DNA of 64,000 nucleotides from Azospira sp. I13 (GCF_003112695.1 NZ_BFBP01000008.1:518-64517), one strand, 5' to 3'; counted from the first letter of the stretch, positions 17,670 through 27,327 are shown. Program-made: numbers and translations. Notes: generated by a model not told the origin, from the letters alone.

Positions 17670-18593
17670 TCAGGCCAGCTGTTGAATGCCGGCGACCATC
17701 CAGCCCCGGCTGCCATCCACCGGCTTGACCAGGTGCCAGACTTCGTCGAAGGGCGCCGGGGCGGCCTCCTTCTCTTCCCGCAGCAAGCCATGGAAGCGCA
17801 CGCTGGCGATGTGCCGGCCGGCTTCGCTGACCACTTCCAGCAGGGTGGCTTCCAGCTGCACCACGTCGGTCTGCTGGGCCTTGCCGCCGCGCTCGGCCAG
17901 TTGCAGCTGCACTTCGGCAAACATTTCGGGGGCCAGGAATTCCCGCATGTCGTCCAGGTTGCCCTGGTCGTTGGCAGCCTGCAGGCGCACGAAATTGAGC
18001 TTGGCCACGCGGAGAAAGCCTTCCACGTCGAAATCGGCGGGAATGTTGGCAGCGGGAGTCGCCGCGGCGGCCACCGGCGCAGCGGCCGGAGCGGCCGAAG
18101 CGCTAGCGCCCATCGGCTGGGCCGGGGTTTCCGGCACCGGCGCCATGGAGGGGCCGCCCACGCCGACGTATTGCAGCGGCTCGGCACGCTGGGCCGCAGC
18201 GGGCCGGCGGAAGAGCAGGCGGAAGACGACGATGGCACCCATCACCAGCAGAGCGATCATGAGGAAGTTGGCCATGCCTTCGCCGAAGCCGAAGTGGGAA
18301 GCCAGGGCCGCCAGGCCCAGACCGGCCGCCAGGCCGGCGATGGGGCCGAGCCAGCTACGCTTGGGGGCAGCAGCCTGGGGAGCGGGCGCGCCGGGTGCAG
18401 GCTGAGCCTGCTGGGCCGGGGCCGTGCTTTGTCGCTGGGGGGCCGCCGGTGCCGGGGAGGTGTTGTGCTGGGGCGTCACGCTGCGCTGCATGCCGCTGCT
18501 GCGGCCGCCGCCCAGGCGGGCGGCTTCGGCATCAGGCACGGCCAGCGTCAGGCCCAGGGCCAGAACGCACAGGGCGAGAATGGATCGTTGCAT
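17670..18593 (-). CDS. Tim44-like domain membrane protein
   Basis: 307 residues from the ATG at 18593 (an ATG five codons upstream is also possible). A signal peptide or N-terminal anchor (MQRSILALCVLALGLTLAV) precedes a Pro/Ala/Gln-rich linker (~30-90), then glycine-rich hydrophobic segments (~95-145) and a C-terminal Tim44-like domain (~195-300, FLRVAKLNFVRLQAANDQGN to WHLVKPVDG). This matches bacterial Tim44-domain proteins of betaproteobacteria, membrane-tethered with a cystatin-like fold; function is not established. It sits between ubiE and ubiJ with short gaps, so it is probably cotranscribed with ubiquinone genes. Confidence 0.85.
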   Translation of the reverse strand: MQRSILALCVLALGLTLAVPDAEAARLGGGRSSGMQRSVTPQHNTSPAPAAPQRQSTAPAQQAQPAPGAPAPQAAAPKRSWLGPIAGLAAGLGLAALASHFGFGEGMANFLMIALLVMGAIVVFRLLFRRPAAAQRAEPLQYVGVGGPSMAPVPETPAQPMGASASAAPAAAPVAAAATPAANIPADFDVEGFLRVAKLNFVRLQAANDQGNLDDMREFLAPEMFAEVQLQLAERGGKAQQTDVVQLEATLLEVVSEAGRHIASVRFHGLLREEKEAAPAPFDEVWHLVKPVDGSRGWMVAGIQQLA

Positions 18594-18631
18594 GGTGTCT
18601 CTCCTCATTTTTTTATGGGGGTGCTTCAGTT

Positions 18632-19366
18632 TCAGTACTTGTAGCCGCGGTGCAGGGCGACCACGCCCAGGGTCAGGTTGAAGTATTCGACCTTTTCCAG
18701 GCCGACTTTCTCCATCATGGCCTTCAGGGTTTCCTGGTCCGGGTGGACGCGGATGGACTCGGAAAGATAGCGGTAGCTGTCGGAATCCTTGACGATCATC
18801 TGGCCCAGCCGGGGGATGACCTGGAAGGAATAGAAGTCATAGACCGGCGCCAGGGGCTTCCACACCTGGGAGAATTCCAGCACCAGCAGACGGCCGCCGG
18901 GCTTGAGGACGCGGCGCATCTCGGCCAGGGCGGAATCCTTGTGGGTCATGTTGCGCAGGCCGAAGGCCACGGTGACCACGTCGAAATAATCATCGGGGAA
19001 GGGCAGCTTCTCGGCGTCGCACTGCGCCACGGGCATGATGAAGCCCTTGTCGCAGAGGCGATCCCGGCCCCGGGTGAGCATGGCGTTGTTGATGTCGGTG
19101 AGCCATACCTGGCCGCTCTTGCCGACCTTCTTGGCGAAGGCCAGGGAAAGGTCGCCGGTACCACCGGCCACGTCCAGCACCCGCATTCCCTCGCGCACGC
19201 CGCTCTGGCCGATGGTGAAGGCCTTCCACAGGCGGTGCAGGCCGCCGGACATGAGGTCGTTCATCAGGTCGTAGCGCTGGGCCACGGAGGAGAAGACGTC
19301 GGCCACCTTCTGGGCTTTTTCTGCCTCTTCCACCTGTTGATAACCGAAATGCGTTTTGTCACCCAT
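18632..19366 (-). CDS. ubiE: Demethylmenaquinone/2-methoxy-6-polyprenyl-1,4-benzoquinol methyltransferase UbiE
   Basis: 244 residues, a typical length. The SAM-binding motif I is [12 protein letters not shown] (~63-74), and the family signatures [18 protein letters not shown] (~30-47) and [18 protein letters not shown] (~120-137) are present. It C-methylates the ring in ubiquinone (and menaquinone, if made) biosynthesis. It leads a minus-strand group with the Tim44-domain gene and ubiJ; the DUF971 gene is just upstream (37-base gap). Confidence 0.97.
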   Translation of the reverse strand: MGDKTHFGYQQVEEAEKAQKVADVFSSVAQRYDLMNDLMSGGLHRLWKAFTIGQSGVREGMRVLDVAGGTGDLSLAFAKKVGKSGQVWLTDINNAMLTRGRDRLCDKGFIMPVAQCDAEKLPFPDDYFDVVTVAFGLRNMTHKDSALAEMRRVLKPGGRLLVLEFSQVWKPLAPVYDFYSFQVIPRLGQMIVKDSDSYRYLSESIRVHPDQETLKAMMEKVGLEKVEYFNLTLGVVALHRGYKY

Positions 19367-19402
19367 GATGGGAAATCCGTTTGCTGTGCGTTGAGGGGAG
19401 GA

Positions 19403-19828
19403 TCAGTGCTTGCCGCAGCCGCCCTGGGGGCGGGGTGGCGGCGGGGGCAGATCGGCAGGGTCGCGGGAGAGGCCGGCGGCCGCCAGCTTCTCCAGATACT
19501 CCTGCCACAGGGCCTCGCGGTTGAGGCCCAGTTCGTAGAGGTAATCCCAGGAATAGAGGCCGCTGTCGTGGCCGTCGGAAAAGACCAGCTTGATGGCGTA
19601 GTTGCCGACGGGCTCGACCTTCTCGATCTCCACCGCCTGCTTGCCGGCCTGGAGCTTCTCCTGACCCGGGCCGTGGCCCCGCACCTCGGCAGAGGGTGAG
19701 AGGACCCGCAGGAATTCGTAGGTGAGTTCGAAATGCTGCCCGTCCTCGAAGGAAAGCTCGAGCAAACGGGATTTCTGGTGCAGCTTGATTTCGCTGGGAA
19801 CGGGGGTGTCCCGATGGAGACCGGCCAT
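19403..19828 (-). CDS. DUF971 (gamma-butyrobetaine hydroxylase N-terminal-like) protein
   Basis: 141 residues. The single DUF971 domain spans about 10-110, recognised by SEIKLHQKSRLLELSFEDG, the strand VGNYAIKLVFSDGHDSGLYSW and the following YLYELG. The C-terminus is Pro-rich and ends GGCGKH. These small proteins are often next to ubiE in betaproteobacteria; proposed links to Fe-S or quinone metabolism are not proven. It is upstream of ubiE on the same strand and probably in the same operon. Confidence 0.88.
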   Translation of the reverse strand: MAGLHRDTPVPSEIKLHQKSRLLELSFEDGQHFELTYEFLRVLSPSAEVRGHGPGQEKLQAGKQAVEIEKVEPVGNYAIKLVFSDGHDSGLYSWDYLYELGLNREALWQEYLEKLAAAGLSRDPADLPPPPPRPQGGCGKH

Positions 19829-19933
19829 GGCCGCAAGTCCTGCAAAAAAGACGCGCTATGATAACGCAGAAGCCGCAAATGGGGCTTTTCCGGGGAACTA
19901 CGTACCTGGCTTGCCTGCAATCAAAAAGCGAAC

Positions 19934-19968
19934 CACCAAGGCACCAAGGCGCACCAAGTTTCACCAAG
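19934..19968. repeat. Four CACCAAG copies at 8-10 base spacing
   Basis: CACCAAG occurs at 19934, 19942, 19952 and 19962, so the period is 8, 10 and 10 bases. Similar strings of ACCAAG/ACGAAG words are seen between genes of several proteobacteria (recalled, not checked). It is not an inverted repeat and no function is known. Confidence 0.6.
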
Positions 19969-20098
19969 CACAGGGAATTCATGCGGGACGAACAGAGGGC
20001 TATTCAGAGGGCTATTCTTAGTGCTTGGTTAACAGTTTAGCCCGCCTTTTCCGCAGTGTCGGGCCCCGTCCCGACAGCCCTGGCCCGATCCGCGTACG

Positions 20099-20116
20099 GC
20101 GTCATCAATTTGTCAC
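20099..20116 (+). promoter_or_regulatory. Pho box upstream of phoB
   Basis: The 18 bases GCGTCATCAATTTGTCAC match the PhoB-binding consensus CTGTCATAWAWCTGTCAC at 14 positions, with both GTCA cores exactly 11 bases apart. It ends 46 bases before the phoB ATG, which fits autoregulation of phoBR under phosphate limitation. The downstream -10 (around CAATAG at 20124) is weak, as expected for an activated promoter. Confidence 0.8.
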
Positions 20117-20162
20117 GTAGCTGCAATAGACTCTTCGGCAAATCTTCACGGACGCATTGACC

Positions 20163-20855
<693 letters not shown>

Positions 20856-20889
20856 ACTCCCGGCCTGCCACCCCTGATCGGTACCTCCC

Positions 20890-22194
20890 ATGGTGAAAGC
20901 CGTCTGGCTGCGCGCCTTCTTTTTCCTCTTCCTGCTCTGTTCCGTCACCGGCCCCGTGTGGATTTTCGTCGGTCGCCAGCAGGCCTGGGAAACCTTCTGC
21001 AGCGGCCTGCTGCTCTATCTGCTCTACCACCTCTGGTACCTGGCCAAGCTCATGCGCTGGCTGCGCGGCCCCCTGGATGCCCGGGTGCCCCGGGGCTTCG
21101 GCGTCTGGGAGATGGCCTTTGCCGGCCTGCACCGCCGGGTCCGCATCCGCCTCGAACAGCAAAATGCCCTGGCCCGGGCCCTGGAACGCTTCCGCCTGGC
21201 CGGTGAAGCCCTGCCCGACGGCGTCATCGTCTTCAACCGCCACCGCCAGATCGACGGCCTCAATGCCCAGGCCGCCTCCCACTTCAATCTCAACCCGGCT
21301 ACCGACCGGGGCCAGCCGGTCACCAACCTGATCCGCCAGCCCGAATTCGTCGCCTACCTGGAAGCCGGCCTCTACACCGAACCCCTGCTGTTGCAGAACG
21401 ACCTGCAACGGGGCCAGACCCTGCAAATCCAGGTCATTCCCTACGGCGACGACCAGAACCTGCTGATCTCCCGGGACATCAGCCAGCTGGAGCGCCTGGA
21501 AAACATGCGGCGGGATTTCGTCGCCAACGTCTCCCACGAACTCAAAACGCCCCTCACCGTGGTCAGTGGTTTCGTCGAAATGCTGGTGGACGACTTCGAT
21601 GCCTACCCCCGGGAAGACGCCCTGCATTACCTGGGCCTGGTGCGCGAACAATCGGGCCGTATGCAGCGCCTGATCGACGACCTGCTCACCCTCTCGGCCC
21701 TGGAAACCAGCCGCCTGACGCCGGTGGATGATCGGGTGGATGTGCCCGCCCTGCTCCAGGTAATCTTTCAGGAAACCCAGGCCCTCTCCGGCGGGCGCCA
21801 CCAGCTGGAATTCCACTGCGACGGCCCGACAGCCCTGCTGGGGTGCGCCAGCGAACTGCGCAGCGCCTTCGGCAACCTGGCCTCCAACGCCGTGCGCTAC
21901 ACCCCGGATGGCGGCAAAGTCGTGCTGTGCTGGTCCGGCACGGCGGAGGGCGGCGCCGCCTTCTCCGTCGCCGACACCGGCATCGGCATCCTCGCCCAGC
22001 ACATTCCCCGGCTCACCGAACGCTTCTACCGGGTCGACCGCAGCCGCTCCCGGGAAACCGGCGGCACCGGCCTCGGCCTGGCCATCGTCAAACACGTGCT
22101 CACCCGCCACCAGGGCCGCCTGGAGGTAGAAAGCGAACCCGGCAAGGGCAGCCGCTTCTCCGCCAATTTCCCACCATCCCGCATCACCGCCTGA
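20890..22194 (+). CDS. phoR: Phosphate regulon sensor histidine kinase PhoR
   Basis: 434 residues. Two membrane segments (~8-27 and 35-55) with almost no periplasmic loop are followed by a PAS domain (~95-200), HisKA with H216 (VSHELKTPL) and a HATPase domain ending in the GGTGLGLAIVKH G2 box. The minimal periplasmic part is typical of PhoR, which senses phosphate through the Pst transporter and PhoU; neither is encoded in this window. It phosphorylates or dephosphorylates PhoB, encoded directly upstream. Confidence 0.95.
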   Translation: MVKAVWLRAFFFLFLLCSVTGPVWIFVGRQQAWETFCSGLLLYLLYHLWYLAKLMRWLRGPLDARVPRGFGVWEMAFAGLHRRVRIRLEQQNALARALERFRLAGEALPDGVIVFNRHRQIDGLNAQAASHFNLNPATDRGQPVTNLIRQPEFVAYLEAGLYTEPLLLQNDLQRGQTLQIQVIPYGDDQNLLISRDISQLERLENMRRDFVANVSHELKTPLTVVSGFVEMLVDDFDAYPREDALHYLGLVREQSGRMQRLIDDLLTLSALETSRLTPVDDRVDVPALLQVIFQETQALSGGRHQLEFHCDGPTALLGCASELRSAFGNLASNAVRYTPDGGKVVLCWSGTAEGGAAFSVADTGIGILAQHIPRLTERFYRVDRSRSRETGGTGLGLAIVKHVLTRHQGRLEVESEPGKGSRFSANFPPSRITA

Positions 22195-22309
22195 AGCTGC
22201 CGCTGCGGCGGCGCTTCCCTGCGCCACCTCCTCATTCGTCCTGTTACGCCAATCACCCCCGGCAGAAAAGCCGGATCGGTGAAAGCCTGCCCTGTCTATC
22301 GGGACGAAA

Positions 22310-22368
22310 ATGCATCAAATTTAATGCATTTATTGAATTTCACGATATTTGCACTATATTTGATGCAT
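22310..22368 (+). promoter_or_regulatory. Promoter and operator of the first hipBA-like module
   Basis: A perfect 11-base inverted repeat, ATGCATCAAAT (22310-22320) and ATTTGATGCAT (22358-22368), flanks a sigma-70-like promoter: -35 TTGAAT (22333-22338), 16-base spacer, -10 TATATT (22355-22360). The right arm overlaps the -10 and the ATG at 22367. This is the expected layout for autorepression by the HTH protein. The predicted transcription start, about 7 bases after the -10, coincides with the ATG, and no SD precedes it. Confidence 0.7.
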
Positions 22369-22627
22369 GGACATTCAGGAAATGGGTGCAGCCATCCGTG
22401 CTGCCAGAACCGAGCGCAAGCTCAGCCAAGGCCAAATCGCCGCGATGCTGGGTATGAGCCGGGCGACGATCTCCGGCATCGAAACCGGCAGGATCGCCGA
22501 GGTCGGTGTGCGTAAACTGATGGCCTTGTGCGCCATCCTCGGGCTGGAAATTTCAGTCGGCCAGAAGCGGCAATACCCGACCCTGCAGGAACTCAGGAGA
22601 GAGGCCCATGAAAAGAAGCGGGGTTAA
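22367..22627 (+). CDS. HipB-like XRE-family antitoxin/repressor
   Basis: 86 residues with one helix-turn-helix domain (~5-65; RKLSQGQIAAMLGMSRATISGIETGR). It is small and basic at the C-terminus, like HipB proteins that bind and neutralise HipA-type kinases and repress their own operon. Its gene overlaps the HipA-like gene by 20 bases. The start ATG lies within the operator right arm and has no Shine-Dalgarno sequence, so the mRNA may be leaderless. A second ATG five codons in has AGGA only two bases before it, too close to be a good alternative. Confidence 0.85.
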   Translation: MDIQEMGAAIRAARTERKLSQGQIAAMLGMSRATISGIETGRIAEVGVRKLMALCAILGLEISVGQKRQYPTLQELRREAHEKKRG

Positions 22628-23822
22628 CGTCTATGTCGGCCAGGACCATGCCGGCCTGCTTTCCCGAAGCGACCTGGAGGCGGATACCTTTCTCTTCGCC
22701 TACTGCCCCGGGTGCCGGGAGGAAAACGCCGTTTCCCTGACCATGCCGGTGGTCGCGGATCAATACGACTCCATGAACTTTCTCCACCCTATCTTTGAAA
22801 TGAACCTGCCGGAAGGCGCATTGCGGGAACGGCTGGAGCGGATGTTTGCCAAAGCGGTGCGGGATTTTGACGCCCTGAGTCTGCTGGACATCGTCGGCCG
22901 TTCCCAGATCGGGCGACTGCGCTACGCCACCGAAGGCATCCCCCTTGCCGAGGTGCCGACAGAATCGATCGAGCGCATCCTGGCCTACAACGGCGCAGAA
23001 GACCTCTTCGACGACCTGCTACGCCGTTTCGCCAGCTATTCCGGTATCTCCGGCATGCAACCCAAGGTGCTGATCCGTCACGCGGCACCAGCCCTCGACC
23101 GATTGACCGACAAGGGCGCCACCCACATCGTCAAAAGCTTCAACCCCCTCGAATTCCCCGAGCTCGCCGCCAACGAGTATTTTTCCATGCAGGCAGCGCG
23201 CCACGCCGGGCTACCGACTGCCAATACCCGGCTATCAGACAATCGGGCACTTCTTGTTGTCGAGCGCTTTGACCGGACGGCGGACAGCCGCTATCTGGGT
23301 TTTGAGGATTTTTGCGTCCTCAGCGGTATGCGGGCCAGCGGAAGGTACAGCGGATCGTATGAGGACTTGGCCAAAAAAGTGGCCATCTTCGTCTCACCGC
23401 AACACCACCCGGGGGCCATGCGCCAACTCTTCGCCATGCTGGCCCTGGTCACGGCCATCAAAAATGGCGATGCCCACCTGAAGAATTTCGCGGTGCTGTA
23501 CGACCGACCCGGCATCAATGTGCGACTGGCCCCGGTGTACGACATGCTTTCCACCCAGCCCTATCTCCCCAATGACCGGCTGGCCCTCGACCTCAACGGC
23601 AGCCGGGACTACCCCACGCGCCAGCAACTGCTTCAGTTTGCCCGTCAGTCCTGCGGCTTGAGCCGACAGGCAAGTGACGACATTCTGGCCAAGGTTCAAG
23701 CCGGCGTGATACAGGCAATAGCCGAGATTCGGGCCTACGCAGAACAACACCCGGATTTCCGGCACCAGGCCGGGCGCCTCTCCACCCTCTTTTCCACGGG
23801 TGCCGCCGGTCTGGCCGGCTGA
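22608..23822 (+). CDS. HipA-like serine/threonine kinase toxin
   Basis: 404 residues. The N-terminal HipA-N region (~5-105) is followed by the kinase fold. The catalytic segment NGDAHLKNFAVLYD and the metal-binding-type APVYDML are both present, so the enzyme looks intact. The GISGMQPKVLI loop matches the HipA phosphorylation/activation loop position. Family members phosphorylate translation factors (E. coli HipA targets GltX) and cause dormancy; the target here is unknown. A good SD (AGGAGAG) precedes the ATG inside the hipB-like gene. It ends next to a convergent gene. Confidence 0.88.
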   Translation: MKRSGVNVYVGQDHAGLLSRSDLEADTFLFAYCPGCREENAVSLTMPVVADQYDSMNFLHPIFEMNLPEGALRERLERMFAKAVRDFDALSLLDIVGRSQIGRLRYATEGIPLAEVPTESIERILAYNGAEDLFDDLLRRFASYSGISGMQPKVLIRHAAPALDRLTDKGATHIVKSFNPLEFPELAANEYFSMQAARHAGLPTANTRLSDNRALLVVERFDRTADSRYLGFEDFCVLSGMRASGRYSGSYEDLAKKVAIFVSPQHHPGAMRQLFAMLALVTAIKNGDAHLKNFAVLYDRPGINVRLAPVYDMLSTQPYLPNDRLALDLNGSRDYPTRQQLLQFARQSCGLSRQASDDILAKVQAGVIQAIAEIRAYAEQHPDFRHQAGRLSTLFSTGAAGLAG

Positions 23823-23875
23823 CCGGTCTGACCTGACCGACCACTCGGCGAAAGCACAAGGAACAATCAGGGGAA

Positions 23876-25573
23876 TCAGCCGCAGACGCTGAATTCCACC
23901 CGCTCGAAATCGCTGCCGCTCTGGCGCAGCTTGCCCAGTTTGAGGCGCCAGGCGCCGTCGGTGAAGACTTCCACCTCCCGCCCCGGGGCGTACCAGCCGA
24001 TGGGCAGGACAATGCTCGGCCCCTCGTTGAGGGCCGCCACCGCCGGTAGCAGAAAGGCCCGGCTGTAGGCTTCGGAGGCGGAGTGCCCGTCGCCCACCAG
24101 GCGGGCCGCCACGGCCTGGGGATGGCCGGCCATGAGGCTGATGCCGGCAATCAGACCACCGCCCGAGGAGGCTGCGCCAGCCGCGCCTTCGGCAAGAGGG
24201 ACCGGGGACGGGGTTTCGCCGTGGCCCCTTTCTGTTCGCGCGCCCTCCGGCCGAGCCCCTTCCTGCATCAGCCAGCTGGCCTGAGCCAGCAGATAGGGCT
24301 GCTCCGGCCCGGGGCTGACGGCCAATAGCTGGCCGTGGGCCAGGCGCTGGCCCGCCGCGCCCCGTTGCAGGCGGTAGCCCGCCGCTGACTGGTTGATCAC
24401 CTCCCACTCATCCGCCGCATAGGTAATGCGCGAGGTCACCACTTCCAGGGGCTGGCTCGGGTCCACCTGATGGCGGAAGACGTACAGCCGGTCGAACTCC
24501 TGGCGGGAATAGACGCGCACATTCTCCGGCTGGGCAAAGGTCTGGCCGCCGATGAAGTAATGGATGGGTTCCCAGCCCACCGCCAGGCGCAGGCTGCCCG
24601 ACGCCGCATGGCGCCGGAAGCGCCGCTGGGCGGCCGCCTGGGACCAGGGGCGGAACAGGGTGGCCAGCAGGTGCACGCACAGGCTGGCGCTGGCCCCTTC
24701 GCCCAGCCCCGCATCCACCGGGCTGATGCGGGCTTTCAGGGCCTGGTGGGCCTGCTGCAGTTGCAGGGCCAGGCGGGAGGTATCGAGGCGGCGCAGGAAC
24801 AGGCCGGCCTCGGCCTGCAATTCGCGATCCACGGCCAGGGGGCGCAGGCCGCCATCCTGCATCAGGTCGGCGACGAAACGGGGCGGCTCCTCTTCCGGCG
24901 TCACGGCCTGCAAGGTGACCAGGGGCGCCCATTGCAAGGCCCAGCGCCAGGCCAGGCCCAGCTCCCGCACTCCCAGGTGGTAGGGGCCGGCCAGATCCAG
25001 CAGCAGGGCCGCCACGTAGGCGGCGGCGCAATGGCTGCGACATTCCAGGGGCTCCCGGGGGTCGGCCACCGGCAGGGTGGCGACACCCCAGTCCTCGGCG
25101 CTGCCGTAGGTACCGTGGAGGTTCAGCCAGAGCCCCGGCGGCACCTCCCGGCGGGCGCGGTAATGCTCGGCCAGGGCCTGGCCGGTGTAGTAGAGGCAGC
25201 GGTGCAGGATGAGGGCCAGGCGCTCCGGCGTGTCCTCCCCCGCCGGCAGCCGCTGGGCCACCCGGGCATAGAGATCGGCCATGCGCTGCCAGGCGGCCGC
25301 CACTTCGGTGAAGGCCTGTTCTTCCCGCTCGGCCAGGGGCACGGCCCGGTTCAGGTAGGTCTTGGCCCGCTCTTCCTGGACGAAGGCCAGGGGCACCTGG
25401 GCCTGCTCCAGCAACTGCAAGGTGGCCAGGGGTGGTGGCGGGGCGGCCAGCAGGCTCTGCTGGAAACGCAGCAGGTCGCTCTGGGCCCGCAGGGGGTCGG
25501 CCAGGGGCAGGCGGGCGAGAAAGGCGGCGCCGCTGGGCTGGTCGGGGAAAGCCAGGATAAAGCCACCGTTCAT
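23876..25573 (-). CDS. Large conserved protein with PilZ-like C-terminal region, paralog A
   Basis: 565 residues, no signal peptide or membrane segment. The N-terminal half is helical with the segment LPLADPLRAQSDLLRF, then PLAFVQEERAKTYLNR. The C-terminal half has GWEPIHYFIGG and a stretch WEVINQSAAGYRLQR...GQLLAVSPG that resembles the beta-barrel of PilZ-type c-di-GMP receptors, but the RxxxR motif is not evident. Each segment has a counterpart in the adjacent gene (25705-27327), so the pair arose by duplication. A low-complexity insert (~435-465) is absent from the paralog. Function unknown; a cytoplasmic regulatory role is a guess. Confidence 0.7.
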   Translation of the reverse strand: MNGGFILAFPDQPSGAAFLARLPLADPLRAQSDLLRFQQSLLAAPPPPLATLQLLEQAQVPLAFVQEERAKTYLNRAVPLAEREEQAFTEVAAAWQRMADLYARVAQRLPAGEDTPERLALILHRCLYYTGQALAEHYRARREVPPGLWLNLHGTYGSAEDWGVATLPVADPREPLECRSHCAAAYVAALLLDLAGPYHLGVRELGLAWRWALQWAPLVTLQAVTPEEEPPRFVADLMQDGGLRPLAVDRELQAEAGLFLRRLDTSRLALQLQQAHQALKARISPVDAGLGEGASASLCVHLLATLFRPWSQAAAQRRFRRHAASGSLRLAVGWEPIHYFIGGQTFAQPENVRVYSRQEFDRLYVFRHQVDPSQPLEVVTSRITYAADEWEVINQSAAGYRLQRGAAGQRLAHGQLLAVSPGPEQPYLLAQASWLMQEGARPEGARTERGHGETPSPVPLAEGAAGAASSGGGLIAGISLMAGHPQAVAARLVGDGHSASEAYSRAFLLPAVAALNEGPSIVLPIGWYAPGREVEVFTDGAWRLKLGKLRQSGSDFERVEFSVCG

Positions 25574-25704
25574 GGCCGCCCTCTCGCCGCCCAGGAATGG
25601 CCCACTTCGACCTCCTGGGCGGCCACGGCCGCGGCCGCAAGGAACGCGGGGGCAGTTATGGTGGCCCGATCAGCAGATGGCATGGCGGTGTCCCGGGATG
25701 GGGC

Positions 25705-27327
25705 TCAGTTGGGGTAGCTGCCGTCGTCGGCGACGCAGGCCACCAGATCGTAATCGTGGCCGCCGAAGATCACCTTTTCCAGACGATAGCGCCGTACCGG
25801 CACCTCGGGGTCGTGGAAATCCAGGCTGATCAGCCGTTGCTTCTGGTACCAGCCCCGGGGCATCACCAATTCCGGCGCCGCCGTGCCGTCCTCCCCCAGG
25901 GCCTGGATAAGGAAGCCCCCCACCAGGGGCTGGGCCGACAGGTTGGCGCCCAGGGCCTGGATGGCCACGCCAATGGCCACGCCGGAAAGGCGCTTGACCT
26001 TCATCATGACGCCGCCGTCGCCGGTCTGCATCAGGCTGCTGATGCGGGCCAGGGCCAGGCTCTCGGGCTTGGCCGGGTCCGCCGCCACGGCGGTCAGCTG
26101 GCCCACCGCCACCCGGCCGCCGGGGCCGGCCCGGTGCAGGCGCAGGGCGCCGGCATTGTGTTCGAGGAGGGACCAGCTTTCGCCGGCATAGCGGCTGGCC
26201 GCCGCATCCCGCAGGCTGGCGGCGCCATCCCGGGCGGTGCCGAAGACGGCCAGGCGGTCCGCATCCTGGCGGGAGAACTGGTAGGCCTCCCGGGCGGCCT
26301 GGGGGCGATTCACCTCCCGCCCGGTGATGCGGTAGTGGATGGCCTCGTAACCCAGCACCACCGCCAGGGGGCCGATGGGCTGGCCCAGGTCGAAGGGCCG
26401 GGCGATGGCTTCCTGGGTCCAGGGATATTTCAGGTGGGCCAGCAGGCGGGCTGCATCGGCGGCGGCCACATCGCTGCCCAGCTGCAGTTCGCCGGGGCTG
26501 AGTCCCTCGGCCAGACGCCGGCGCAGCTTGCGCAGGTGGTTGGCCAGGGCCTCGGTCTCCAGGCGGCGCACAGAGGTCGGATGGATGGCCCCGGGCAGGG
26601 CCTTCATCAACGGCTTGTCTCCCGCCAGATTGACGACGAAAGGCACGGCAACCCCCGCCTCCACCGGCAGCACCTTCAGCAGCTGGCCGAGGGAGCGGGC
26701 CCAGCGCCAGACCAGGGGCAAATCCCGGGAGCGCAGGGAATAGGGCTTGGCCATGTCGAAGAGCAGCACCGCGCCATAGGCCCGGGTACAGCTGAGATTG
26801 CGGCCGGCCGGGTCCTGGAAGACGAAATCCGCCACCTGGCGCCGTTCGCTCTCCTCGAAAATCTCGTGAAAGCTGCGCCACAGGCCCGGCGGAATCTGAA
26901 AGCGGGCCAGCAGATGTTCCACCACGGCCATGCCGCGGCAGAACAAGGCTCGCTCGAGAATGGCCGCCGTATCGGCATCGCCGCCCGTCGGCGGCTCGGC
27001 AGCCAGCCAGGCATCCGCCGCATCCAGCCAGAGCTGCACGGTACGGCGGAAGAGCGGCAATTCCTGCTCGCCATAGGGCAGGGGCCGCCCCAAGTAGCGC
27101 CGGGCGGCTTCTTCCTGCACGAAGGCCAGGGGCTTTTCCGCCTGGGCCAGCACCGGCGCCTGCTCCATCGGCGGCAGGGGGCGACGGGCCAGGGCGTGGA
27201 AGAAGCGGGTCAGGGACTCGTGGGTCTGCACCGGGTCCGCCATGGGCAGACGGCCGAGAAAGGCCACCGCATCGGCACCGCTGCGAAACTCCAGGGTCGG
27301 CATGGCAGGGGGAGCGGGAATAATCAT
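25705..27327 (-). CDS. Large conserved protein with PilZ-like C-terminal region, paralog B
   Basis: 540 residues from the ATG at 27327, which has GGAGG six bases before it; an upstream ATG at 27342 lacks this. The order matches paralog A: FLGRLPMADPVQTHESLTRF, KPLAFVQEEAARRYLGR, then GYEAIHYRITGRE and the PilZ-like ESWSLLEHNAGALRLHR...GQLTAVAAD. No catalytic motif, signal peptide or membrane span is visible. It is upstream of paralog A with a 131-base gap, so they may be cotranscribed. I do not recognise a named function. Confidence 0.72.
   Translation of the reverse strand: MIIPAPPAMPTLEFRSGADAVAFLGRLPMADPVQTHESLTRFFHALARRPLPPMEQAPVLAQAEKPLAFVQEEAARRYLGRPLPYGEQELPLFRRTVQLWLDAADAWLAAEPPTGGDADTAAILERALFCRGMAVVEHLLARFQIPPGLWRSFHEIFEESERRQVADFVFQDPAGRNLSCTRAYGAVLLFDMAKPYSLRSRDLPLVWRWARSLGQLLKVLPVEAGVAVPFVVNLAGDKPLMKALPGAIHPTSVRRLETEALANHLRKLRRRLAEGLSPGELQLGSDVAAADAARLLAHLKYPWTQEAIARPFDLGQPIGPLAVVLGYEAIHYRITGREVNRPQAAREAYQFSRQDADRLAVFGTARDGAASLRDAAASRYAGESWSLLEHNAGALRLHRAGPGGRVAVGQLTAVAADPAKPESLALARISSLMQTGDGGVMMKVKRLSGVAIGVAIQALGANLSAQPLVGGFLIQALGEDGTAAPELVMPRGWYQKQRLISLDFHDPEVPVRRYRLEKVIFGGHDYDLVACVADDGSYPN

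Larger units (their letters stand above)
19829..20162. other. Divergent intergenic region with CACCAAG repeats and a Pho box
   Basis: 334 bases between the divergent DUF971 and phoB genes. It contains four CACCAAG copies (19934-19968) and a Pho box just before phoB. I see no gene; the reading frames here are short and lack any recognisable protein. Confidence 0.6.
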
